Assembly: GCF_002929845.1 (NCBI RefSeq)
Contig: NZ_PJJS01000037.1
Span: forward strand, 1-64,000
Reading direction: 5' to 3'
Origin: Cryobacterium sp. M96
Lineage (GTDB): Bacteria; Actinomycetota; Actinomycetes; Actinomycetales; Microbacteriaceae
DNA: 64,000 bases
The number at the start of each line of letters is the position of its first letter. Position 1 is the first letter of the stretch. The notes beneath the pieces are model-generated. The model worked only from the letters and a program-made list of their open reading frames with translations. It made no database searches and was not told the DNA's origin. Of this stretch, positions 53,780-62,385 are shown in pieces. Both the position numbers and the translations under genes were made by a program.

Positions 53780-53829
53780 ATGACACTACTCCCCCCGGCT
53801 GGGGTGCAACCGAGGGGAGTAGTGGTCAT
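53780..53829 (-). terminator. terminator hairpin after actP
   Basis: ATGACACTACTCCCC (53780-53794) pairs with GGGGAGTAGTGGTCAT (53814-53829) with one bulged base. The loop is about 19 nt and can itself fold through CGGCTGGGGTGCAACCG. It lies 20 bp past the actP stop and can also serve the opposite strand. Confidence 0.75.
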
Positions 53830-53848
53830 GCGGGTCGTACGGTTTCGA

Positions 53849-55492
53849 TCAGTGCTCGGAGGCCTTCTCGGCGCCGAAGCCGGTCATGGACCGCACGGAC
53901 ATTTCCGCGGCCAGCAGCGGGTCTTCCTTGCGAGTGCTGGTGACCGAGCCGAGCCAGCCCAGGAAGAACCCGATTGGGATGGAGATGATGCCGGGGTTGC
54001 TCAGAGGGAACCAGGCGAAGTTGACGTCTGCACCGAACATCGACGTCTCCGTGCCGGAGAAGACCGGCGAGAAGATGATCAGACCGACGGTGACCGCAAG
54101 GCCGCCGTACATGCTCCACACGGCGCCGCGGGTGGTGAAGCCGCGCCAGAAGAGCGAGTACAGGATGGTCGGCAGGTTGGCGCTCGCCGCGACGGCGAAG
54201 GCCAGGGCCACCAGGAAGGCGATGTTCTGCCCCTGCACGCCGATGCCGCCGGCGATCGAGAGGATGCCGATGATGACGACGGTACGACGTGCGACCTTGA
54301 CCTCGGCGTCGGGGTCACCCTTGCCCTTCTTGATCACGCTCATGTAGATGTCGTGAGCGAAGGAGGTCGCGGCGGTGATCGTGATCCCGGCCACCACGGC
54401 CAGGATCGTGGCGAACGCAATGGCCGAGATGAAGCCGAGCAGCAGCGGTCCGCCGAGCGCGAGGGAGAGCAGCGGCGCGGCCGAGTTCACTCCGCCGGGA
54501 GCGGCGAGGATGACATCTGCTCCGACGAGCGCGGCGGCACCGAAGCCGAGCACCAGCGTGAACAGATAGAACGCACCGATCAGCCAGATCGCCCAGACGA
54601 CCGAGCGACGGGCTTCCTTGGCGCTGGGCACCGTGTAGAAGCGCATCAACACGTGCGGCAGGCCCGCGGTGCCGAGCACCAGGGCGATGGCGAGCGAGAC
54701 GAAGTCGAGCGGGTTCTCGCCGTATTTCAGGCCGGGCACCAGGATGGCGTCGGCCGGCACACTCGTCGAGGCGGCGATGGCCGAGTCGAGAAGCGCCGAG
54801 AAGTTGAAGCCGTTGATGGCCAGCACCCAGACGGTCATCGCGAATGCGCCGATGATGAGCAGGAACGCCTTGATGATCTGCACCCAGGTGGTGCCCTTCA
54901 TGCCACCGATGAGCACGTACATGATCATCAGGCCGCCGACCACGGTGACCACGACGGACTGCCCGACCTTGTCGTTGATGCCGAGGAGCAGCGACACGAG
55001 GCCGCCGGCTCCGGCCATCTGGGCGAGGAGGTAGAAGAAGCAGACGGCAAGGGTGGTCGTCGCCGCGGCCACGCGCACGGGACCCTGACGCAGGCGGAAG
55101 GAGAGCACATCCGCCATGGTGTACTTGCCGGTGTTGCGCATGAGCTCGGCCACCAGCAGCAGGGCGACGAGCCAGGCCACGAGGAAGCCGATCGAGTACA
55201 GGAAGCCGTCGTAACCGCTGACCGCGATCGCCCCGACGATGCCGAGGAACGACGCCGCGGAGAGGTAGTCGCCGGCGATGGCGAACCCGTTCTGCGGGCC
55301 GGTGAAGGACCGGCCGCCGGTGTAGTAGTCGGCCGCGGTCTTGTTGTTGCGCCCGGCGCGAATGACGACGATCAGGGTGACCGCCACGAAAGCGAGGAAG
55401 ATCGAGATGTTCAGCACGGGGTTGTTTTCCGCGGGTTCGACGGCTTGGGCCAGGCGGCCCGGCAGGGACTGCAGAATGCTGGTTGCGATCAT
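53849..55492 (-). CDS. actP: acetate/propionate-type sodium:solute symporter ActP
   Basis: A 547-residue SSS-family cation:monocarboxylate symporter with 13 predicted helices. Family features are AADYYTGGRSFTGPQNGFAI, AGDYLSAASFLGIVG, MRNTGKYTMADVLSFRLRQ, KGTTWVQIIKAFLLIIGA and TAGLPHVLMRFYTVPSAKEA. E. coli ActP carries acetate, and relatives carry propionate. Its ATG overlaps the stop of the DUF485 gene (ATGA), the usual arrangement. Because the same transcript direction starts with prpE, propionate is a likely substrate here. A strong hairpin follows the stop codon. Confidence 0.95.
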   Translation of the reverse strand: MIATSILQSLPGRLAQAVEPAENNPVLNISIFLAFVAVTLIVVIRAGRNNKTAADYYTGGRSFTGPQNGFAIAGDYLSAASFLGIVGAIAVSGYDGFLYSIGFLVAWLVALLLVAELMRNTGKYTMADVLSFRLRQGPVRVAAATTTLAVCFFYLLAQMAGAGGLVSLLLGINDKVGQSVVVTVVGGLMIMYVLIGGMKGTTWVQIIKAFLLIIGAFAMTVWVLAINGFNFSALLDSAIAASTSVPADAILVPGLKYGENPLDFVSLAIALVLGTAGLPHVLMRFYTVPSAKEARRSVVWAIWLIGAFYLFTLVLGFGAAALVGADVILAAPGGVNSAAPLLSLALGGPLLLGFISAIAFATILAVVAGITITAATSFAHDIYMSVIKKGKGDPDAEVKVARRTVVIIGILSIAGGIGVQGQNIAFLVALAFAVAASANLPTILYSLFWRGFTTRGAVWSMYGGLAVTVGLIIFSPVFSGTETSMFGADVNFAWFPLSNPGIISIPIGFFLGWLGSVTSTRKEDPLLAAEMSVRSMTGFGAEKASEH

Positions 55493-55848
55493 TTCTTGTC
55501 CATCTCCTCAAGCTCGGCACGCAGCTCGGCCCCGAGGGGGTCGAGACGGCGGTTCGAGTACGACACGTACCACATGGTGATGGCGAAGGTGGTGACGAAC
55601 TGGCCGAGGCCGAGCACCAGTCCGAGGTTGAACTTGCCGAAGACCGGGATTGCCATCACGTCGGGCAGGTAGGCCGCGACGAGCACGAAGGCGAAGTACC
55701 AGATGAAGAAGAAGGCGGCCAGCGGCAGCACGAACCCGCGGCGCTGCTTCTTCAGCTGGATGAACTTCGGCGTCTTCTCATACGCGATGTAGTCGATGGT
55801 GGACGGTTTTACTCCGTCCGGGAGTTTGTCTTTCAGTGATTCCGCCAT
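55489..55848 (-). CDS. DUF485 membrane protein (symporter partner)
   Basis: A 119-residue DUF485 protein with two membrane helices (FVLPLAAFFFIWYFAFVLVA and GLVLGLGQFVTTFAITMWYV). SNRRLDPLGAELRAELEEMD forms a charged C-terminal helix. DUF485 genes accompany actP-type symporters nearly always and are presumed accessory subunits. AAAGGAG precedes the ATG by 6 nt. The stop overlaps actP. It lies 78 bp downstream of prpE on the same strand, so the three genes may be cotranscribed. Confidence 0.92.
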   Translation of the reverse strand: MAESLKDKLPDGVKPSTIDYIAYEKTPKFIQLKKQRRGFVLPLAAFFFIWYFAFVLVAAYLPDVMAIPVFGKFNLGLVLGLGQFVTTFAITMWYVSYSNRRLDPLGAELRAELEEMDKK

Positions 55849-55926
55849 GCGGGCTCCTTTGCTCCGGTGAAGGGATGTGACTGTGTGGGATGGTGCTGGG
55901 GTGATCTGTGGGGGTCGACTGGTGCT

Positions 55927-57861
55927 TCAGGCGTTCGGGCCGACTCCATGCACGGCCTGCTTGAGGGCGTCGAGAACCGTGGGATCCTCGATCGTCGGCG
56001 GTACGGTGTAGGCCTCGCCATCGACGATCTGCCGGATGGTCTTGCGGAGAATCTTCCCCGACCGGGTCTTCGGCAGCCTGTCCAGGATGGTCACGTCTCG
56101 GAACGCGGCCACCGGCCCGACATGCTCCCGCACCAGCGCGATGAGCTCTGCGCCGAGAGTGTCGTGGTCGATCGTGGCCCCGGACTTGAGCGTGACGAAG
56201 CCGGCCGCGCGCTGCCCCTTGAGAGGGTCGCGCACGCCGAGCACCGCGCACTCGGCGACCGCGGGGTGCAGGGTGAGCACCTCCTCGAGCGAGCCGGTGG
56301 ACAGTCGGTGCCCGGCAACGTTGATCACGTCGTCGGTGCGGCCCATCACATAGAGGTAGCCGTCCTCGTCGAAGTGGCCGGAATCTCCGGTGGCGTAGAA
56401 GCCGGGGAAAGCCGACAGGTAGGAGCTTTCGAAGCGGTCTTCGCTGCCCCAGATCCCGAGCAGGGCGCCGGGCGGCAGCGGGAGGCGGATGGCGATGTTG
56501 CCGTCCTTGCCGGCCTTCGTGACCGGCTTGGCCTGGGAATCGAGGATGGCGATGTCGTAGCCGGGGACCGGGAACGTGGCCGAGCCCGGTTTCGTCGGGA
56601 TGTCGGCGATGCCCCGCGGGTTCGCGCAGATCGCCCAGCCGGTCTCGGTCTGCCACCAGTGATCGACCACCGGGCAGTGCAGCCCGTCATTGGCCCAGTG
56701 GTATGTCTCCGGGTCGAGGCGTTCGCCGGCCAGGAACAGCCCGTGCAGGCTCTGGATGTCGTGCCCCGCCAGTTCGACCAGGTCAGGGTCGACGCGGCGG
56801 ATGGCACGGATGGCCGTGGGCGCCGTGAACAGGACTGACACCTGGTAGTCCTCCACCACGCGCCAGAACGCCCCGGCATCCGGGGTGCCGACCGGTTTGC
56901 CCTCATAGATGACCGTGGTGGCGCCGACCAGCAGCGGGGCATAGACGATGTAGGAGTGGCCGACCACCCAGCCGACGTCAGAGGCCGCCCAGAAGACGTC
57001 GCCGGGCTTGACGTTGTAGATGTTGGCCATCGACCAGGCCAGCGCCACGGCGTGGCCGCCGTTGTCGCGGACGATCCCCTTCGGATTGCCGGTCGTTCCG
57101 GAGGTGTACAGGATGTAGAGCGGGTCGTCGGAGCGAAGGCTGATCGGCGCGGCCGGGGAGGCCTCGTTCTCCTCGTGGGCCCAGTCCAGCCAGGCCACGT
57201 CGCTGGTGCCGGCGTAGTCGGCGGCGCAGCCGGGGACCATCTCCCGGTCGCGCACGATGACGGTGTGCACCGAGCCCTTGCTGCGAGCGAGGGCGCGTTC
57301 GACCAGAGGCAGGTATTCGACCGCCCGGCCCGGTTCGAGGCCGCCGGAGGCGGTCACGATCACGGTCGGTCGCGCATCGTCGATCCGCACGGCGAGCTCG
57401 CTGGCTGCGAAGCCGCCGAAGACGACGGAGTGGATGGCGCCGATGCGGGCACACGCCAGCATGGCGACGATGGCTTCCGGGATCATCGGCAGGTAGACGA
57501 TCACCCGGTCGCCCTGGCCGACGCCGCTGGCGCGGAGCACCCCGGCGAAGCGCTCGACGCGTCCCAGAAGTTCGCGGTAGCTCAGGCGCACCCGGGTGCC
57601 GGACATCGCCGAGTCGTAGATGACGGCCGTCTGTTCGCCGCGGCCGGCGAGCACGTGGCGGTCGAGCGCGTTGTAGCTGGTGTTGAGTTCGCCGTCCGGG
57701 AACCAGCGCCAGGCGCCGGGGAAGCGTTCCTCCAGCGCCACCGTCGGCGGAACGGTCCAGTCGATTGCCCGGGCTGCCTGCAGCCAGAACGCCGAACGCG
57801 TGCCGTCATCGATGCTTCTCTGCCACAGGTCGTGATACCCCGCCGAAGCTTTCCCTGACAT
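55927..57861 (-). CDS. prpE: propionyl-CoA synthetase
   Basis: A 644-residue acyl-CoA synthetase of the AMP-forming class. The P-loop-like LYILYTSGTTGNPKGIVRDN, the core WWQTETGW, YATGDSGHFDEDGYLYVMGR and the C-terminal catalytic lysine region LPKTRSGKILRKTIRQI are intact. Details favour PrpE over Acs: the segment DNGGHAVALAWSMANIY followed by FWAASDVGWVVGHSYIVYAP, plus the genomic neighbours prpD, prpB and prpC. GGAGAGG lies about 5 nt before the ATG at 57861; the upstream extension only shadows gntR. It diverges from gntR across an 87-bp operator region. Reaction: propionate + ATP + CoA to propionyl-CoA. Confidence 0.92.
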   Translation of the reverse strand: MSGKASAGYHDLWQRSIDDGTRSAFWLQAARAIDWTVPPTVALEERFPGAWRWFPDGELNTSYNALDRHVLAGRGEQTAVIYDSAMSGTRVRLSYRELLGRVERFAGVLRASGVGQGDRVIVYLPMIPEAIVAMLACARIGAIHSVVFGGFAASELAVRIDDARPTVIVTASGGLEPGRAVEYLPLVERALARSKGSVHTVIVRDREMVPGCAADYAGTSDVAWLDWAHEENEASPAAPISLRSDDPLYILYTSGTTGNPKGIVRDNGGHAVALAWSMANIYNVKPGDVFWAASDVGWVVGHSYIVYAPLLVGATTVIYEGKPVGTPDAGAFWRVVEDYQVSVLFTAPTAIRAIRRVDPDLVELAGHDIQSLHGLFLAGERLDPETYHWANDGLHCPVVDHWWQTETGWAICANPRGIADIPTKPGSATFPVPGYDIAILDSQAKPVTKAGKDGNIAIRLPLPPGALLGIWGSEDRFESSYLSAFPGFYATGDSGHFDEDGYLYVMGRTDDVINVAGHRLSTGSLEEVLTLHPAVAECAVLGVRDPLKGQRAAGFVTLKSGATIDHDTLGAELIALVREHVGPVAAFRDVTILDRLPKTRSGKILRKTIRQIVDGEAYTVPPTIEDPTVLDALKQAVHGVGPNA

Positions 57862-57883
57862 TCGAACCTCTCCGTTGAAGTTC

Positions 57884-57897
57884 CTATGTATACATAG
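57884..57897. promoter_or_regulatory. GntR operator site 1
   Basis: CTATGTATACATAG is a perfect 14-bp palindrome with the core TGTATACA (57887-57894), 23 bp upstream of the prpE start codon. It is AT-rich against a GC-rich background and fits FadR/FCD-type GntR operators. Confidence 0.75.
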
Positions 57898-57945
57898 AAT
57901 TCGTGAAGTCTGGCACATAACCCGCGATAAGGGAATAACATGTGA

Positions 57946-57961
57946 TTTGTGTATACAGAAA
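57946..57961. promoter_or_regulatory. GntR operator site 2
   Basis: TTTGTGTATACAGAAA is palindromic at seven of eight base pairs and contains the same TGTATACA core (57950-57957). It overlaps the GTG start codon of gntR. The two cores are 63 bp apart, about six helical turns. Confidence 0.7.
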
Positions 57962-58665
57962 CCCCAACGACGGGGACCACGGCTCCGGTTCGCGCAAGTG
58001 AACGCGCCTACCGGCAGCTGCGCGGCGAGATTCTCGACGGCCTCCTGGCGCCCGGCACGGGGCTGCTCGAGGTGGAGCAAGCCGCCCGGATCGGGGTGTC
58101 GCGCACCCCTCTGCGCGCGGCGATCGCCCGGCTGATCGCCGACGGTCTGGTGGCCGGCCGCACCGGCCGTGGGTTCATGGTCACCGAGATGAGCGTGGAC
58201 AGAATCGGGGAACTCTACGAGGTGCGACGGGCGTTGGAGGAACACGCCGCCCGGATCGCCGCCGAGCGCCGCGACCCGGCGGTCTTCGAGGCTCTCCGCA
58301 CGCAGTTCCTTGCGGCCCCGGAGCTGCTCCGGCACGGCAAGGCGGGACTACGGCGCTACTACGAGCTGATCGACGAGTTCGACCTGGCCCTCGACGTGGC
58401 CGTGGCGAACCCCTTCCTCGTGGGTGCGCTCGCCGGGGTGCGCACGCACCTCGCCCGCATCCGTCGCCTGGCCCGGGACAACCCGGACCGGCTCCGAAGC
58501 GCCGCCGCCGAGCACCTGCTCATCGTGGACGCCGTTCTGGCGGGCGATTCGTCGCTGGCCGCCCACGCCACGCACGTGCACCTCCACCAGAGCCTCACCA
58601 GCGTTCTCGCGACCCTCCGGGGATCGTCGGCCGTTCCGGCCGACCCATCGCCTCCACCGCGCTGA
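57949..58665 (+). CDS. GntR/FCD-family regulator of the propionate island
   Basis: A 238-residue FadR-type regulator. The winged HTH is RQLRGEILDGLLAPGTGLLE followed by AARIGVSRTPLRAAIARLIA and AGRTGRGFMVTEMS. An FCD ligand domain follows from about residue 80 (YEVRRALEEHAARIAAERR). The usual metal-binding His of the second FCD helix (FHxAL) is replaced by Asp (DEFDLAL), though later His residues remain (EHLLIVDAVLAG, ATHVHLHQS). Ligand sensing may thus differ, with 2-methylcitrate or propionyl-CoA as guesses. The GTG start lies within operator site 2, suggesting autoregulation. prpD starts 60 bp downstream. Confidence 0.88.
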   Translation: MYTETPTTGTTAPVRASERAYRQLRGEILDGLLAPGTGLLEVEQAARIGVSRTPLRAAIARLIADGLVAGRTGRGFMVTEMSVDRIGELYEVRRALEEHAARIAAERRDPAVFEALRTQFLAAPELLRHGKAGLRRYYELIDEFDLALDVAVANPFLVGALAGVRTHLARIRRLARDNPDRLRSAAAEHLLIVDAVLAGDSSLAAHATHVHLHQSLTSVLATLRGSSAVPADPSPPPR

Positions 58666-58674
58666 CCGCACTAT

Positions 58675-58715
58675 TCGAACCAATCGAACCAATCGAACCA
58701 ATCGAACCAATCGAA
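58675..58715. repeat. 9-bp tandem array, 4.5 units
   Basis: TCGAACCAA is repeated four times perfectly from 58675 to 58710, followed by TCGAA. It starts 9 bp after the gntR stop and ends directly at the GAAGGG ribosome binding site of prpD, so it forms the whole gntR-prpD spacer. Confidence 0.92.
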
Positions 58716-58725
58716 GGGATCCACC

Positions 58726-60261
58726 GTGCAGCTCCACCACGTTCGTGTTCACCGCAGCGACGAGAACCTTGCCCGCACCGACCAGCTGGCCTGGAAGATC
58801 GCCGAGGTCGCTTCCGACCCGGTCGGGGTGAGCGACGAGGTGACCGAGATGATCGTCAACCGGGTGATCGACAACGCCGCCGTCGCCGCGGCGTCGCTGA
58901 CCCGGCGCCCGGTGGTGTCGGCCCGCTCGCAGGCGCTGGCGCACCCGCGTTCGTTCAACGGCGTCGGGGCGACCGTGTTCGGTGAGCAGCGCTCCCGCCG
59001 GGTGTCACCTGAGTGGGCGGCCTGGGCCAACGGGGTCGCTGTGCGTGAGCTCGACTACCACGACACGTTCCTCGCCGCCGAGTACTCACACCCCGGCGAC
59101 AACATCCCGCCGGTCGTCGCGGTCGCCCAGCACCTCGCCACCGCCCGCGGATTGACCGGTCGCGACCTCGTGCGCGGCATCGCCACGGGCTACGAGATCC
59201 AGATCGACCTGGTCAAGGGCATCAGCCTGCACGCGCACAAGATCGACCACGTGGCCCACCTCGGCCCGTCGGCGGCCGCCGGCATCGGCACCCTGCTCGG
59301 GCTCGACCCCGAGACCATCTTCCAGGCGGTGGGGCAGGCGCTGCACACCACGACGGCCACCCGGCAGTCCAGGAAGGGCGAGATCTCCAGCTGGAAGGCA
59401 CACGCCCCGGCCTTCGCCGGCAAGATGGCGGTGGAGGCGGTCGACCGCGCGATGCGCGGCGAAACCAGCCCCACCCCGATCTACGAGGGTGAAGACGGCG
59501 TGATCGCCTGGCTGCTCGACGGGCCGGATGCCGCCTACGAGGTGTCGCTGCCGTCGAATGGTGAAGCCAAGCGCGCCATCCTGGACAGCTACACGAAGGA
59601 ACACTCGGCGGAGTATCAGGCGCAGGCGTGGATCGACCTGGCCCGGAAGCTGCACCGGGAGCACCCGGCCCTGTCCGATCCGGCCAACGTCGTATCCGTC
59701 GTCATCCACACCAGCCACCACACCCACTACGTGATCGGCTCGGGCGCGAACGACCCGCAGAAGTACGTCCCCACGGCCAGCCGGGAGACCCTCGACCACT
59801 CCATCCCGTACATCTTCACGGTCGCCCTGCAAGACGGCAGCTGGCACCACGTGGATTCCTACCGGCCCGAACGCGCCGGCCGGGCCGACACGATCGCCCT
59901 CTGGAACAAGGTGACCACCACGGAAGACAGCGAGTGGACCCGCCGGTACCACTCGCTCGACCCGGCCGAGAAGGCCTTCGGCGGTCGAGTCGAGATCGAG
60001 CTCACCGACGGCAGCCGGGTCGTTGACGAGATCGCCGTCGCCGACGCCCATCCGCTCGGCGCGAAGCCATTCGGGCGGGCCGAATACGTGCACAAGTTCC
60101 GCACCCTCGCGGCCGACGTGGTCGAGGAGGGCGAGATCGTGCGCTTCCTCGCCGCGGCCGAACGCCTGCCGCGGCTTGGCGCCGGGGAGCTCGGCCAGCT
60201 CACCATCGTGGGCCGTAACGGGTTGCTCGCCTCACTTCCCACCCCGAACGGAATCTTCTGA
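58726..60261 (+). CDS. prpD: 2-methylcitrate dehydratase PrpD
   Basis: A 511-residue MmgE/PrpD-family enzyme that dehydrates 2-methylcitrate without an iron-sulfur cluster. Typical segments are [20 protein letters not shown] with [18 protein letters not shown], then [19 protein letters not shown] and [10 protein letters not shown]-like [20 protein letters not shown]. Later come [30 protein letters not shown]-like [19 protein letters not shown], and [19 protein letters not shown]. The GTG at 58726 has GAAGGG 10 nt upstream. Its stop overlaps the ATG of prpB (TGATG), so prpD and prpB are coupled. Confidence 0.94.
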   Translation: MQLHHVRVHRSDENLARTDQLAWKIAEVASDPVGVSDEVTEMIVNRVIDNAAVAAASLTRRPVVSARSQALAHPRSFNGVGATVFGEQRSRRVSPEWAAWANGVAVRELDYHDTFLAAEYSHPGDNIPPVVAVAQHLATARGLTGRDLVRGIATGYEIQIDLVKGISLHAHKIDHVAHLGPSAAAGIGTLLGLDPETIFQAVGQALHTTTATRQSRKGEISSWKAHAPAFAGKMAVEAVDRAMRGETSPTPIYEGEDGVIAWLLDGPDAAYEVSLPSNGEAKRAILDSYTKEHSAEYQAQAWIDLARKLHREHPALSDPANVVSVVIHTSHHTHYVIGSGANDPQKYVPTASRETLDHSIPYIFTVALQDGSWHHVDSYRPERAGRADTIALWNKVTTTEDSEWTRRYHSLDPAEKAFGGRVEIELTDGSRVVDEIAVADAHPLGAKPFGRAEYVHKFRTLAADVVEEGEIVRFLAAAERLPRLGAGELGQLTIVGRNGLLASLPTPNGIF

Positions 60262-61172
60262 TGTTGTACTCGAAAGTCAGCCCGGCCGCCAAGCGGGCCG
60301 CGTTCCGCAAGGACCTGGCGAGCGGCCGGCTGCTGCGCTTCCCCGGTGCGTTCAACCCGCTCTCGGCCCGACTGATCGCGGCCAAGGGCTTCGAAGGGGT
60401 GTACATCTCCGGCGCGGTGCTCTCGGCCGACCTGGGTCTGCCCGACATCGGCCTGACCACTCTCACCGAGGTGGCCGGCCGGAGCCAGCAGATCGCCCGG
60501 ATGAGCGACCTGCCCACGATCGTGGACGCCGACACCGGCTTCGGCGAGCCGATGAACGTGGCACGCACGATCCAGACGCTCGAGGATGCCGGCCTGGCCG
60601 GCATGCACATCGAGGACCAGGTCAATCCGAAACGCTGCGGTCACCTCGACGGCAAGCAGGTCGTCGACGACGACACGGCGGCCAAGCGCATCCGGGCGGC
60701 CGTCGACGCCCGGCGCGACCCGAACTTCCTGATCATGGCGCGCACGGACATCCGTGCCGTCGACGGCCTGGCTGCCGCGGTCGACCGGGCGAAGAAGCTC
60801 GTCGACGCCGGGGCCGACGCGATCTTTCCGGAGGCGATGGCATCCCTGGCCGAGTTCGCGGCCATCCGCGCCGCCGTGGACGTGCCGGTGCTGGCGAACA
60901 TGACCGAGTTCGGCAAGGGCGAGCTCTACACGACCCAGCAGCTGGCGGATGTCGGCATGAACATCGTCATCTTCCCGGTGTCCCTGCTGCGCCTCGCGAT
61001 GGGGGCGGCCGAACGCGGCCTCGACACCATCGAGGCGCAGGGCTCACTGACCGGCTTGCTGCCGGAGATGCAGCACCGGGCGAGGCTCTACGAGCTGCTC
61101 GACTACGAGTCGTACAGCCACTTCGATTCCGGCGTCTTCAACTTCACCCTCAACCCGGATGTTGCCTCGTAG
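60261..61172 (+). CDS. prpB: 2-methylisocitrate lyase PrpB
   Basis: A 303-residue lyase of the isocitrate-lyase/PEP-mutase superfamily that splits 2-methylisocitrate into pyruvate and succinate. The catalytic motif is KRCGH (residues 124-128, Cys126). Metal-site segments are IVDADTGFGEPMNVARTI and MHIEDQVNPKRCGH. MARTDIRAVDGLAAAVDRA, FPEAMASLAEF and NMTEFGKGELYTTQQLADVG agree with PrpB and not with isocitrate lyase. It is cytosolic. The ATG overlaps the prpD stop, and prpC follows 46 bp later. Confidence 0.95.
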   Translation: MLYSKVSPAAKRAAFRKDLASGRLLRFPGAFNPLSARLIAAKGFEGVYISGAVLSADLGLPDIGLTTLTEVAGRSQQIARMSDLPTIVDADTGFGEPMNVARTIQTLEDAGLAGMHIEDQVNPKRCGHLDGKQVVDDDTAAKRIRAAVDARRDPNFLIMARTDIRAVDGLAAAVDRAKKLVDAGADAIFPEAMASLAEFAAIRAAVDVPVLANMTEFGKGELYTTQQLADVGMNIVIFPVSLLRLAMGAAERGLDTIEAQGSLTGLLPEMQHRARLYELLDYESYSHFDSGVFNFTLNPDVAS

Positions 61173-61218
61173 CAGCCCGGCCCCGCACGCAGATCCAGTC
61201 TCAACGCAAGGGAGCGAC

Positions 61219-62349
61219 ATGAGTCAGAACGAACCGACCATTTACAAGGGCCTCGCCGGCGTCGTGGTCGACCATACGCAGGTGTCCAAGGTCAACCCCG
61301 AATCGAACTCGCTGCTGTACCGGGGCTACCCGGTGCAGGAACTCGCGGCACAGAAGAGCTTCGAGGAGGTGGCCTACCTGCTCTGGCACGGCGAGTTGCC
61401 GACCGACGTCGAGCTGGGCGAATTCGAAGAGCAGGAACGCTCCCTCCGGCACCTGACTCCTGCGGTGAAGCGCGTCATCGACGAGCTGCCGATGACGGCG
61501 CACCCGATGGACGTCGTGCGCACGGCGGTCAGCCTGATCGGCGCGAACGACCCCGATGCGGCCGACGCGTCGCCGGCGGCCAACCGTGCCAAGGGCCTGC
61601 GGCTCTGGGCCCAGATGCCGGCGATCGTGGCCTACGACCAGCGCCGCCGCCACGGCCTCGAGCTGATCGAACCGCGCAGCGACCTCGGCTACTCGGCCAA
61701 CTTCCTGTTCATGACGTTCGGCGAGGTGCCCGAACTCGTGGTCGTGAACGCGTTCGATGTGTCCATGATCATGTATGCGGAGCACTCCTTCAACGCGTCG
61801 ACGTTCACCGCCCGCGTGATCACCTCGACCCTGTCCGACCTGCACTCCGCGGTCACCGGAGCGATCGGGGCTCTCAAGGGCGCGCTGCACGGCGGGGCGA
61901 ACGAGGCCGTGATGCACATTTTCGACGAAATCGGGCTCGGCCTGGGCGCCGGGAAGCGCGCCGAGGCGTGGCTGAATGAGACCCTCGCCGCAAAGCGGAA
62001 GGTGATGGGCTTCGGCCACCGGGTGTACAAGCACGGGGACTCGCGGGTGCCGACCATGCGCACCGCGCTGGTCACCCTGGTCGAGCATTATGACCGGCCG
62101 GACCTGCTGGAGCTCTACGAATCCCTCGAGGCGGGGATGACGACGCGCACCGGCATCCTGCCCAACCTGGACTACCCGTCGGGACCGGCGTACAACCTGA
62201 TGGGATTCGACACCCTCACTTTCACGCCGATCTTCGTCGCGGCGCGACTGACCGGGTGGACCGCGCACATCATCGAGCAGACCGCATCGAATGCCCTGAT
62301 CCGGCCGCTCTCGCTCTATAACGGCCACGAGGAGCGGCACCTGGCCTGA
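61219..62349 (+). CDS. prpC: 2-methylcitrate synthase
   Basis: A 376-residue short-form citrate synthase homologue. Catalytic residues are the His in LKGALHGGANEAVMHIFDEI, the His in GFGHRVYKHGDSRVP and the Asp in GFDTLTFTPIFVAARLTG. The length of about 375 residues fits 2-methylcitrate synthase, not the long type I citrate synthase. Context (prpD, prpB, prpE) makes propionyl-CoA the likely substrate. The ATG at 61219 is preceded by AAGGGAG. It ends the prpDBC operon; the next gene starts 36 bp further with its own -10. Confidence 0.94.
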   Translation: MSQNEPTIYKGLAGVVVDHTQVSKVNPESNSLLYRGYPVQELAAQKSFEEVAYLLWHGELPTDVELGEFEEQERSLRHLTPAVKRVIDELPMTAHPMDVVRTAVSLIGANDPDAADASPAANRAKGLRLWAQMPAIVAYDQRRRHGLELIEPRSDLGYSANFLFMTFGEVPELVVVNAFDVSMIMYAEHSFNASTFTARVITSTLSDLHSAVTGAIGALKGALHGGANEAVMHIFDEIGLGLGAGKRAEAWLNETLAAKRKVMGFGHRVYKHGDSRVPTMRTALVTLVEHYDRPDLLELYESLEAGMTTRTGILPNLDYPSGPAYNLMGFDTLTFTPIFVAARLTGWTAHIIEQTASNALIRPLSLYNGHEERHLA

Positions 62350-62373
62350 GCTCATCGTGACCGCGCCGTGACC

Positions 62374-62379
62374 TACCAT
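62374..62379 (+). promoter_or_regulatory. -10 element of the phosphoribosyltransferase gene
   Basis: TACCAT lies 6 nt before the ATG at 62386, consistent with a leaderless transcript and a promoter separate from the prp operon. Confidence 0.45.
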
Positions 62380-62385
62380 TGGGAA

